Source: CAVUBL01 sp963837945
GTDB lineage: Bacteria; Acidobacteriota; Thermoanaerobaculia; Multivoradales; DATKCC01
Direction of reading: 5' to 3'
Length of the DNA stretch: 64,000 nucleotides
Assembly (NCBI GenBank): GCA_963837945.1
Contig: CAWIQD010000025.1
Coordinates: 124,001 to 188,000 of the forward strand
Part shown: piece by piece, positions 54,594 through 64,000 of the stretch
How the letters are laid out: the number at the start of each line of letters is the position of its first letter
Numbering within the stretch: position 1 is the stretch's first letter
The notes under the pieces: model-generated
Database searches by the model: none
Told to the model about the DNA's origin: nothing
What the model saw: only the letters and a program-made list of their open reading frames with translations
Translations under genes and position numbers: made by a program

Positions 54594-55802
54594 ATGCGCT
54601 TCCTCAAGGCCATCGGCTGTCTCGCGCTCGTCGCCATCCTCGCGGCGGCCGCCGGAGCGTGGTGGGCCTGGTCCACCCTGCACCGGCCGGTCGCGCCGGG
54701 CGAGCGGACGCTGGTGGTCGAGCAGGGCACCGACGCCGGCACCATCCTCGCCCGGCTCGAGCGGCAGGGACTGATCCCCGACGCCCGGCTCGCCCGCGCC
54801 TACCTGGTCTACGGCCTGGGCGATCCGCCTCTCAAGGCGGGCGAATACCGCTTCGACGCTCCGGCGTCGACCGTCGAGGTGCTCGGCACCCTGATCCGCG
54901 GCGACGTCGTCCTCCACCAGGTGACGGTGGTCGAGGGCCTGACCCTCGAGGAGACCGCCGACGCCCTCGCCAAGGCCGGCTTCGGCGACCGGGACGCATT
55001 CCTCCAGGCGATGCGCGACCCGCGCCCGATCGCCGACCTCGACCCCGGTGCCGAGGACCTCGAGGGCTACCTCTTCCCCGAGACCTACTCGTTCACCCGC
55101 GGCGCGAGCGAAGGCGAGATCGTGGCCACGCTGGTGCGCACCTTCCGCGACCGCTTCGAGGCCCGGGTGCGGCCACGCCTCGCGGCGGGGCCGGACGCCG
55201 GCGGCGGGCCGGGAGCGGGCGACGGAGCGACGAGCGCGCTGGTCGCCGACGCCTGGAGCCTGGAGCGGAGCGCCGCCGGTACGACCCGCCCGCCGGACGA
55301 GCCGGTGGTGCCGCTCGACCCGGACCGCTCCCGCCGGCGCGCCCTCACCGTGCGCCAGCTCGTCACCCTGGCGAGCATCGTCGAGAAGGAGGCCAAGGTC
55401 GACCCGGAGCGCCCGCTGATCGCCGCCGTCTACCGCAACCGCCTGGACGCCGGGATGGGCCTCTACGCCGACCCGACCGTGATCTTCGCCCTCAAGCGGC
55501 GCGGGACCTGGGACGGCAACCTGACCCGCGAGGACCTGAAGCTCGACTCGCCCTACAACACTTACCGCTACGGCGGCCTGCCGCCCGGCCCGATCGCCTC
55601 GCCGGGTCTCCAAAGCCTCGAGGCAGCGGCCGCCCCGGCCGACACGGCCGATCTCTACTTCGTCAGCCGCAACGACGGCACCCACGTCTTCTCGAGGACG
55701 CTCGCCGAGCACAACGCCAACGTCCGGCGCTGGCAGAAGCAGTACTGGCGCGACCGGTGGGCCGAGGAGCACAAGAACGCCCCGAAGCGCGACGGCCGCT
55801 AA
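54594..55802 (+). CDS. mltG: Endolytic murein transglycosylase MltG
   Basis: This 402-residue protein has an N-terminal transmembrane helix ('AIGCLALVAILAAAAGAWWA'), LysM-like region and YceG domain: 'LEGYLFPETYSFTRGASEGE', 'LVTLASIVEKEAKVDPERPL' with the catalytic Glu, 'IAAVYRNRLDAGMGLYADPT' and 'SPYNTYRYGGLPPGPIASPG'. It cuts nascent glycan strands to set chain length. A linker of about 50 residues (near 190-240) is less conserved and Gly/Ala-rich. It starts at the ATG 54594 rather than any upstream extension. Confidence 0.93.
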   Translation: MRFLKAIGCLALVAILAAAAGAWWAWSTLHRPVAPGERTLVVEQGTDAGTILARLERQGLIPDARLARAYLVYGLGDPPLKAGEYRFDAPASTVEVLGTLIRGDVVLHQVTVVEGLTLEETADALAKAGFGDRDAFLQAMRDPRPIADLDPGAEDLEGYLFPETYSFTRGASEGEIVATLVRTFRDRFEARVRPRLAAGPDAGGGPGAGDGATSALVADAWSLERSAAGTTRPPDEPVVPLDPDRSRRRALTVRQLVTLASIVEKEAKVDPERPLIAAVYRNRLDAGMGLYADPTVIFALKRRGTWDGNLTREDLKLDSPYNTYRYGGLPPGPIASPGLQSLEAAAAPADTADLYFVSRNDGTHVFSRTLAEHNANVRRWQKQYWRDRWAEEHKNAPKRDGR

Positions 55803-55966
55803 CAGCCCGTGGTGGAAGTCCGCACGGTCGCGTTGCGAGCGCCCGACCTGCCTTCGGCCGGTGCCCGCCAGATACGAGGCGTCGCGACGCAGGCGATGCC
55901 GAGCCATCGTCGAGGAGCGGGAACGAAGTAGATGGCCCCACGCCGTCGCAACCCGAAGGGCACATG

Positions 55967-56475
55967 GGGGTTGCGGGGGGCATCCGGTCAACGGGCACCG
56001 GCGGGTGCCCCGCGGGCAGTTCGCCCGGCCGACCCGTTCGACTCGCTTCGCTCGCTCAGGGCGGAGGACAGAGCTCGGCCGCTTCATGGGTCCGGAGTGA
56101 TTCCGCAGCCACGAAAGCCGATGGGAGGGGGCGTCCCCTTCCCCCCCGTGGGGAGGGAAGGGGATCGAGGGGTTGCGGGGGGCATCCGATCAACCGTCCC
56201 CTTCCCCCCCGTGGGGAGGGAAGGGGATCGAGGGGTTGCGGGGAGCATCCGGTCAACGGGCACCGGCGGGTGCCCCGCGGGCAGTTCGCCCGGCCGACCC
56301 GTTCGACTCGCTTCGCTCGCTCAGGGCGGAGGACAGAGCTCGGCCGCTTCATGGGTCCGGAGTGATTCCGCAGCCACGAAAGCCGATGGGAGGGGGCGTC
56401 CCCTTCCCCCCCGTGGGGAGGGAAGGGGATCGAGGGGTTGCGGGGGGCATCCGATCAACCGTCCCCTTCCCCCCC
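55967..56475 (+). repeat. 265-bp direct duplication
   Basis: Copy A 55967-56210 and copy B 56232-56475 are nearly identical at an offset of 265 bp. Each contains CGGGCACCGGCGGGTGCCCCG, an R2 half-element and R1 units. It suggests expansion by recombination between R1 units. Confidence 0.85.
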
Positions 56476-56898
56476 CATGGGGAGGGAAGGGGATCGAGGG
56501 GTTGCGGGGGGCATCCGATCAACCGTCCCCTTCCCCCCCCATGGGGAGGGAAGGGGATCGAGGGGTTGCGGGGGGCATCCGATCAACCGTCCCCTTCCCC
56601 CCGTGGGGAGGGAAGGGGATCGAGGGGTTGCGGGGGGCATCCGATCAACCGTCCCCTTCCCCCCCATGGGGAGGGAAGGGGATCGAGGGGTTGCGGGGGG
56701 CATCCGATCAACCGTCCCCTTCCCCCCCGTGGGGTGGGAAGGGGATCGAGGGGTTGCGGGGGGCATCCGATCAACCGTCCCCTTCCCCCCCCGTGGGGTG
56801 GGAAGGGGATCGAGGGGATGCGGGGGGCATCAGATCAACCGTCCCCTTCCCCCCCGTGGGGAGGGAAGGGGATCGAGGGGTTGCGGGGGGCATCCGAT
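56133..56898 (+). repeat. R1 tandem array, ten copies of a 62-64 bp G-rich hairpin unit
   Basis: Units begin near 56133, 56196, 56398, 56461, 56525, 56589, 56651, 56714, 56778 and 56841. Each has CCCCTTCCC arm, a short loop, GGGGAGGGAAGGGG arm, then ATCGAGGGGTTGCGGGGGG and CATCCGATCAACCGT. Units vary in the length of the C run (6-8) and GTG/ATG loop. The purine strand has G-tracts GGGG-A-GGG-AA-GGGG-ATCGA-GGGG, a strong G-quadruplex pattern. Confidence 0.95.
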
Positions 56899-57002
56899 TG
56901 ACACCGGCGGACCCCCCGGTGTATCAAGGGGGCCACGATCCGGACCATGATGTCCTAGTGCCGGCCGCGCGACGACCGGTCGGCCTCGAGGAGAGATGCC
57001 GT

Positions 57003-58982
57003 ATGAATACCCGCGAAGAGTTCGGGAAGTACCTCCTTCTCAAGAAGCTGGCCGAAGATCCCCTGGGCGAGAGCTTCCGCGCCGGGCGCCTGGGCCAGCA
57101 GGGCCTCGAGCAGGTCGTCCTGCTGCGCGTCTTCAACGGGCCCGGCCTGGACGGCGAGCGCCTGTGGAAGGTGCTCTCGGGGCGCCAGGACCTCCAGGGC
57201 GCCCTGAAGAGCCCCAACATCGGCAGCGGAGTCGACGCCGGGCGGGTGCGCGGCGTGCCGTACGTCGCCTACGACTACATCTCGGGCAAGGACCTGGCCA
57301 CGCTCATCGCCCAGGCCAGCCGTGAGAGCTCGCCCTTCCCGACCGACCACGCCCTGCTCCTCGCCGACCGCATCGGCCTGGCGCTGACCGCCGCCTACGA
57401 GGCCCGCCACGGCGGCGAGCGGGTGCTCCACGGAATGGTCGTGCCGCAGCTCACCATGATCTCCAACGAGGGCGAGGCCCGGCTGCTCGGCTTCGAGGTC
57501 GGGCCGGGCCTGGCCGCCCAGGCCGCCGCCCTGCCCGAGGCGATCCAGCGCTACCTCGCGCCGGAGGTGCGCGGCGGCGGCGTGCCGACCAAGGCCTCGG
57601 ACGTCTTCTCGCTCGGTGCCGTCCTGCTCGAGCTGCTCACCGGCCGGCCGGCCCCCCTGACCACCGCCGAGGGGTACGCCGCCGCCGTCGACCAGGCGCG
57701 GTTGGCGGCCGAAGGCGCGCCGCTCCCCGCCGCGGTCGCGACGCTCCTCAAGCGGAGCCTGGCGCCGGCCGAGGGCCGGATCCCCGACGCACCGAGCTGG
57801 CACAAGCTGCTCTCCAAGCTGATGGCCGAGGGCGGGTACAACGCCACCACCTTCAACCTCGCCTTCTTCATGCACAACCTCTTCCGCGACGAGATCGAAC
57901 GCGAGAGCCGCGAGATCGAGGCCGAGAAGACGATGGAGGTGCCGGTGGCCCGGGGCGCCACCCTCGCCGCCTCCGGGGCCGAGACGTTGGCCGTGCCGCG
58001 CGCGGTGGTGGACCAGGCCGCCGCCGCCCAGGCCCCGGACGACACCGCCATCGTGCGGGCCCGCTACGGGCTCGAGGAGACGCCGGGCGAAGCGGCCGGC
58101 GGCGGTTCGAAGAAGGGCCTCTGGATCGCCGTGGCGGCCGCCGTCGTGGCCGTCGCCGTCGCGGCCGTCCTCTACTTCACGGTGATCGCGCCCGCGGGCG
58201 GCGAGCCGGCCGGCGCACCGCCTCTCGCCCAGGCCCAGATGCCGGCCCCCGAGGCCCAGCCGGCGGAGCCTCCGGCGCCCGCCGGACCCGATCCGGCCGA
58301 GCTCCAGGCCCAGATCGACAAGATGGTCGAAGAGAAGACCCAGGCCATGCAGGCGAATCTCAAGGAGGAGTACGACAAGCGCATCACGGACATGCAGAAG
58401 CAGCTCCAGGATGCGCAGGACGCCGCGGCCGAGCGCGCCCGCCGCGAGGAGGAGGCGAAGAAGGCCGCCGCCGCCGAGGAGGCGCGCAAGAAGGCCGCAG
58501 CCGAGGAGGCTGCGAAGAAGAAGCTCGAAGCCGAGACCGTCACGCCGCCGGCCGACGCCGCCCAGATGGCCGACACGGACCAGAACGCCGGCCAGGGCGG
58601 GCCCGCCGCGGCCCCCCGGCAGAGCCAGGCGGCCCAGCGGCCGCCCCAGCCCAAGCCCGAGCCCGTCGAGCCCGCGGTACGGGTGGGCGAGCTGGTCCAG
58701 GGTGGGGTCGGGGTCGTGCCGCCCAGCGTGGTGCGCCGCGCCACCCCGGTCTTCCCGCCGGTCGCCGCCCGCCTCAACAAGACGGCGCGGGTCGACGTGC
58801 GGGTGCTGGTGGACGAGAACGGCAAGGTCGCCGAGGCCGAGATCGGAGGCGGCAAGGCGGGCTTCGGCTTCGACCAGGCCGCCCTCGACGCGGCCCGGGC
58901 CTCGACCTACCAGGCGGCAACGAAGTTCGGCGTCAAGGTCAAGATGTGGATCACGGTCCGCTTCGTGTTCGGCGGCGGGTAG
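57003..58982 (+). CDS. Pseudokinase-TonB fusion protein
   Basis: This 659-residue protein starts at ATG 57003 (CGAGGAGAG upstream). Residues 8-280 resemble a Ser/Thr protein kinase fold ('GKYLLLKKLAEDPLGESFRA', 'YVAYDYISGKDLATLIAQAS', 'SDVFSLGAVLLELLTGRPAP'). The catalytic loop is degenerate ('HGMVVPQLTMISNEGEARLL', with no HRD) and DFG is replaced ('LGFEVG'), so it is probably a pseudokinase. A transmembrane helix follows near residues 370-393, then a coiled coil ('RAREEEAKKAAAAEEARKKA'-like, residues 440-510). The C-terminal 80 residues are a TonB energy-transduction domain ('ARVDVRVLVDENGKVAEAEI'). This is a predicted inner-membrane protein with a periplasmic TonB end. Confidence 0.82.
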   Translation: MNTREEFGKYLLLKKLAEDPLGESFRAGRLGQQGLEQVVLLRVFNGPGLDGERLWKVLSGRQDLQGALKSPNIGSGVDAGRVRGVPYVAYDYISGKDLATLIAQASRESSPFPTDHALLLADRIGLALTAAYEARHGGERVLHGMVVPQLTMISNEGEARLLGFEVGPGLAAQAAALPEAIQRYLAPEVRGGGVPTKASDVFSLGAVLLELLTGRPAPLTTAEGYAAAVDQARLAAEGAPLPAAVATLLKRSLAPAEGRIPDAPSWHKLLSKLMAEGGYNATTFNLAFFMHNLFRDEIERESREIEAEKTMEVPVARGATLAASGAETLAVPRAVVDQAAAAQAPDDTAIVRARYGLEETPGEAAGGGSKKGLWIAVAAAVVAVAVAAVLYFTVIAPAGGEPAGAPPLAQAQMPAPEAQPAEPPAPAGPDPAELQAQIDKMVEEKTQAMQANLKEEYDKRITDMQKQLQDAQDAAAERARREEEAKKAAAAEEARKKAAAEEAAKKKLEAETVTPPADAAQMADTDQNAGQGGPAAAPRQSQAAQRPPQPKPEPVEPAVRVGELVQGGVGVVPPSVVRRATPVFPPVAARLNKTARVDVRVLVDENGKVAEAEIGGGKAGFGFDQAALDAARASTYQAATKFGVKVKMWITVRFVFGGG

Positions 58983-59008
58983 GACAGTAGAACGGGCGAG
59001 CGGGGCGG

Positions 59009-60685
59009 TCAGCGGGCCTGGGCGAGGGTCGGGGGCATCCGCGCCTCTTCCCAGGGCCCGTCGTACTCGAGCTGCCCGTCCTCGAGCTTGATCAGCCGGT
59101 CGGCCAGCGGGTAGTACCGGTCGTCGTGGCTGATCGCCACCACGGTCTTGCCGCGCCGCCGGAGCTCGCCGAGGATCTCCCGGTAGAAGATCTCCTTGAA
59201 CGCCGGGTCCTGGTCCGCCGCCCACTCGTCGAACAGGTAGATCGGCCGGTCCTCGAGGTAGGCGGTGAGCAGCGCCAGACGCTTGCGCTGCCCCTGGGAC
59301 AGGTCGGTGGTCGAGAGGCGGCCGTTTCGCACCTCGACCTTGTGGGCGATCTGGAGGCCCTCGAGGTAGCGCCGAGCCCGGTCGTCGACGTCCGTGGTCT
59401 CGATCCCCAGCAGGTCGTCGAACAGGAAGAAGTCCGAGAAGACCGCCGAGAAGAGCTGGCGGTAGTCGTCCAGCTCGCCCCCTTCGCCGACCGCCCGGCC
59501 GTCGACCGCGATCGCTCCCGCCTCGGGAGCGTAGAGCCCGACCAGGATCTTGGCCAGGGTCGTCTTGCCGCTGCCGTTGCCCCCGACCAGGAACACGATC
59601 TCGCCCGGCGCGAGGGCCAGGTCGATCGGCCCGAGGCGGAAGTCCCGGTCCTGCCCCTCCCGCCGGTAGGTGTGGGTCACGCCGCGCAGCTCGAGGCGGG
59701 CCCAGGTCGGCTCCGGCTCCGCGGCCGGCGGCGGCTCGCTCCGGACGTCCCCGCCCGAGGCCAGCGAGAAGCCGAGAGCGCGCACCTTGTCGACCGCAAC
59801 CTCGGCGCGGCCGAGGGTGGGGAGGTTGTCGAGCAGGGTCTGCAGCGGGGTCATCATGTAGAGCAGGACCAGGGTGTAGCCCACCAGGGTGTCGTGGCTG
59901 GCGCCGACGAAGCCGGGGCGGGCGAGGAGCAGCACGCCGATGACCACGAAGAAGAGCAGGTGGCCCCAGGCCGCAGCGGCGCCGTAGATCATCGCGGCGA
60001 CCACCCGCAGGTGGCGCACCCGCTCGACCGTCGCCCCGAGGTAGCCCGTGAAGGCCCAGCGCCGCCGGCGGTGGAGCTTCAGCTCCTTGACCCCGTCGGT
60101 CAGGGCCCGGAAGTGCCCGAACAGCGCGTCCTGCTCGTCGCGCGCCTGCTTGAACCGGCGGATGCCCAGGGCCGCGGGTAGCCGGTAGCTGGCGATCCCC
60201 AGCGCCACCACCCCGACGAGCATGAGGAAGAGCCTGGAGTCGAGCCAGGCCATGTACCCCAGGCAGCCGACCACGATGGTGCCGTTGATGAACACCGCGG
60301 GCACGAAGATCAGCGCCTGGGTCAGGGCGTTGATGTCGTCGGTCAGGGTGGCGAGCAGGCGGTGGGCGCCCAGGCCCTCGAGGGTCGGGAGCGGAGCGGC
60401 CAGGATCTGGCGGGAGAGCTCGAGGCGCAGGTCCTTGACCATGCCCTGGCCGAGGAGGGCGAGCAGGGCGATCGAGCCGACCCGGCTCAGGGTCACGACC
60501 ACGCACAGCCCGGCGAAGGCCAGCCCGACGTGGGACAGGGTGCCCGCGCTCCGGCGCAGGCTGATGTTGACCAGGGCGAGGAGACCGACGCTCCCGGCGC
60601 CCGCCACCATGCCCACGACCACCGCTCCGAAGAGCAAGCGCCGGGCCTTGCCCGACCGGCTGAAGACGAATCGGAGGAATTTCAT
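59009..60685 (-). CDS. Cyclic-peptide-type ABC exporter (membrane plus ATPase)
   Basis: This 558-residue half-transporter has six transmembrane helices in residues 1-310 and an NBD with Walker A 'LVGGNGSGKTTLAKILVGLY', signature 'TDLSQGQRKRLALLTAYLED', Walker B 'PIYLFDEWAADQDPAFKEIF' and 'VVAISHDDRYYPLADRLIKL'. The DEWAADQDP and SDFFLFDDLLG variants match the SyrD/PvdE/YojI cyclic peptide transporter family. No peptide synthetase gene is present in the window, so the substrate is unknown. It converges on the pseudokinase-TonB gene. Confidence 0.88.
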   Translation of the reverse strand: MKFLRFVFSRSGKARRLLFGAVVVGMVAGAGSVGLLALVNISLRRSAGTLSHVGLAFAGLCVVVTLSRVGSIALLALLGQGMVKDLRLELSRQILAAPLPTLEGLGAHRLLATLTDDINALTQALIFVPAVFINGTIVVGCLGYMAWLDSRLFLMLVGVVALGIASYRLPAALGIRRFKQARDEQDALFGHFRALTDGVKELKLHRRRRWAFTGYLGATVERVRHLRVVAAMIYGAAAAWGHLLFFVVIGVLLLARPGFVGASHDTLVGYTLVLLYMMTPLQTLLDNLPTLGRAEVAVDKVRALGFSLASGGDVRSEPPPAAEPEPTWARLELRGVTHTYRREGQDRDFRLGPIDLALAPGEIVFLVGGNGSGKTTLAKILVGLYAPEAGAIAVDGRAVGEGGELDDYRQLFSAVFSDFFLFDDLLGIETTDVDDRARRYLEGLQIAHKVEVRNGRLSTTDLSQGQRKRLALLTAYLEDRPIYLFDEWAADQDPAFKEIFYREILGELRRRGKTVVAISHDDRYYPLADRLIKLEDGQLEYDGPWEEARMPPTLAQAR

Positions 60686-60745
60686 CGCGGCGAGTAGCTC
60701 CGCTACTTCAGTGCGAAGCGCCCGGCGTTTGGGACAGACGCACGA

Positions 60746-60776
60746 CGGCCCGGCCTCCCGAGGGAGCGCCGGGCCG
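60746..60776. terminator. Possible terminator hairpin between csgG-like and ABC genes
   Basis: A 9-bp stem CGGCCCGGC / GCCGGGCCG (60746-60754 and 60768-60776) with a 13-nt loop. No U-run follows on either strand, so its role is uncertain. Confidence 0.45.
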
Positions 60777-60812
60777 AGGTGGGGTACGACCTGCGGGTGC
60801 TCGGAGCCGGGC

Positions 60813-61433
60813 CTACAGGTCGGCGGCCTTGATGCTCGCGGTGAGCTCCTGGATGACCGGTTTCATCACCTTGTCGAACATGCGGGAGTCGTTGTCCACA
60901 CCGCCGCCGAAGCCGCCGATCGAGAGCTTCATGTGGGCGTCCTCGCCCCTCGCCTCGTCGGCCCACACGATCTCGCCGGTCTCGGTGTCGATGATCCGGG
61001 CGTTCATGGCGGCCACGAAGGTCCGCTTGCCGCCGGAGAAGCCGGGCAGGCGGCCGACCGAGCGGCCGTGGGCGCTGGTGTCGGTGGCGCCGTACTCGGT
61101 GACCGCTCCGGTCAGGAAGTACTCGACCCCCAGGAGTTTGCCCGCGCGCACCGCGGTCGAGGGGTCGATGTCGCCCTCGAGGGCGAGGTTCTTCTCGCGC
61201 ATCAGCGCGTCGAGCTGCTCGCGGTCGATGACCCGGAACTTGCCGCTCTTGACCAGCTCGGTCACGAAGACGTCCTGGGCGGCCTCGGCCCCGCCGCTAT
61301 ACCACCACTGGTTGTCGGCCTTGTTCTTGAACTCCAGCACGGCGATCCGGGGCTTGTCGCTCTTGGCGAAGGCCGGCGTCAGGGCGACGACCACGAGCGC
61401 GGCACAAACGGCGAAGATGATGGCGCGTTTCAT
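60813..61433 (-). CDS. CsgG-family exported protein
   Basis: This 206-residue protein has a signal peptide ('IFAVCAALVVVALTPAFAKS') and a CsgG/HfaB-like fold: 'PRIAVLEFKNKADNQWWYSG', 'GKFRVIDREQLDALMREKNL', 'GKLLGVEYFLTGAVTEYGAT' and 'FVAAMNARIIDTETGEIVWA'. There is no lipobox Cys, unlike curli CsgG, so it is probably a periplasmic relative of unknown role. It is single in its transcription unit between malic enzyme and the exporter. Confidence 0.85.
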   Translation of the reverse strand: MKRAIIFAVCAALVVVALTPAFAKSDKPRIAVLEFKNKADNQWWYSGGAEAAQDVFVTELVKSGKFRVIDREQLDALMREKNLALEGDIDPSTAVRAGKLLGVEYFLTGAVTEYGATDTSAHGRSVGRLPGFSGGKRTFVAAMNARIIDTETGEIVWADEARGEDAHMKLSIGGFGGGVDNDSRMFDKVMKPVIQELTASIKAADL

Positions 61434-61542
61434 CGGGTGTACCTCCTGCTGCAGAGTGAGATTGTCCGTCGATCCACGTGGATTCTAGGCCAGCCGGGGC
61501 CGGCCGGCAAGATGCCGCCGGCCCCGTGCGGCGCCGGGGCCC

Positions 61543-63840
<2,298 letters not shown>

Positions 63841-63844
63841 CGAG

Positions 63845-64000
63845 TTAGTGTATCGCCGGCTCCGGGACGAGCTCGCGGAAGCCGGCGGTGAAGTGGCGCA
63901 GCACCGGCGCCTGGTAGGTGAGCTCGAGCCCGCGGAGATCGTCCCGGTGATCCCGCACCTCCTCGAGCATCTCGACCACGTACTTGAGGTGGCTGTTGGT
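63845..64000 (-). CDS. Beta-eliminating lyase (tryptophanase/tyrosine phenol-lyase-like), C-terminus only
   Basis: The last 51 residues and stop are visible: 'TNSHLKYVVEMLEEVRDHRD', 'DLRGLELTYQAPVLRHFTAG' and 'FRELVPEPAIH'. The 'LRHFTA' end is typical of tryptophanase and tyrosine phenol-lyase family proteins. The rest lies beyond the right edge. The stop is 5 bp from the malic enzyme start. Confidence 0.6.
   Translation of the reverse strand, partial: TNSHLKYVVEMLEEVRDHRDDLRGLELTYQAPVLRHFTAGFRELVPEPAIH

Larger units (their letters stand above)
55803..57002. other. 1.2-kb repeat-filled intergenic region
   Basis: No gene is supported, although long frames stay open through the repeats. It contains a 265-bp direct duplication and ten R1 units (described separately), two R2 half-elements (near 56068 and 56333) and a short hairpin ACACCGG / CCGGTGT (56901-56922). 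Confidence 0.85.

Noticed and set aside
56133..56898. CRISPR array
   Set aside because: The whole 62-64 bp unit is conserved, including what would be spacers; there are no unique spacers and no cas genes.
55932..57002. Long open reading frames through the R1 array, continuous with the pseudokinase gene
   Set aside because: They stay open only because the repeat has no stop in some frames; the peptide is repeat-derived and the ATG at 57003 has a good ribosome-binding site.

Overview
The window is about 64 kb of high-GC DNA from a diderm, aerobically respiring bacterium. Evidence for this includes an LptD homologue, c-type cytochrome lipoproteins, alternative complex III (ACIII), heme-copper oxidases, a coproporphyrin-dependent heme operon and an IPTL-CTERM sorting signal. 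An acidobacterial relative (for example the Thermoanaerobaculia) fits this mix, but that is inference from gene content. No rRNA or tRNA gene was seen.

Layout. (1) 1-6.6 kb, minus strand: a reduced respiratory cluster (actC, actD, actF paralogues, a cupredoxin lipoprotein, an A1-like oxidase subunit I and a subunit III cut by the window edge). (2) 6.7-9.9 kb, minus: the heme operon hemQ-hemH-hemY/cgoX. (3) 10.1-11.1 kb, plus: a cysteine synthase. (4) 11.1-18.0 kb: an integron-like array with nine attC-like sites bounding eight cassettes. They carry five toxin-antitoxin-type modules, an Mrr-like nuclease, a VOC protein and a hypothetical protein. A decayed integron integrase at the right end is transcribed in the same direction as most cassettes, a so-called inverted integron. 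(5) 18.1-20.4 kb: two unknown genes, a 3 x 101 bp tandem repeat, an orphan IPTL-CTERM remnant, a strong terminator and an SPW-repeat membrane protein. (6) 21.0-35.0 kb, minus: a complete ACIII operon (actABCDEF) running into a caa3-type oxidase operon (sco, coxB, coxA, coxC, coxD) and a DUF420 gene. A perfect Rex-type operator lies upstream. (7) 35.3-39.1 kb, plus: ctaB, a two-gene ABC exporter and a second sco gene. (8) 39.4-45.0 kb, plus: a diheme lipoprotein, a GMC oxidoreductase and a DUF4331-like membrane-anchored protein. (9) 45.2-53.7 kb, minus: a DUF1232 protein, nucleotide-sugar genes, lptD and a thiolase. (10) 54.1-55.8 kb, plus: ruvX-mltG. (11) 55.8-57.0 kb: a large array of G-rich hairpin repeats. 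(12) 57.0-64.0 kb: a pseudokinase-TonB fusion, a cyclic-peptide-type ABC exporter, a CsgG-like protein, malic enzyme and the end of a beta-eliminating lyase.

Functional theme. Much of the window makes and assembles an aerobic respiratory chain. It includes heme synthesis (hemQHY), heme O synthesis (ctaB), copper insertion (two Sco proteins), quinol oxidation (ACIII), terminal oxidases and a possible periplasmic electron-input module (GMC plus cytochrome c). The Rex-like site suggests NADH/NAD+ control of the main operon.

Two repeat families colonise the region. R1 is a G-rich hairpin with G-quadruplex potential, seen as ten copies at 56.1-56.9 kb and as single or double copies elsewhere, including inside gene ends. 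R2 is a REP-like palindrome whose stem shows a compensatory base change. Several respiratory genes carry clustered frameshifts. At least one is a homopolymer miscount, so these look more like consensus errors than true gene decay.
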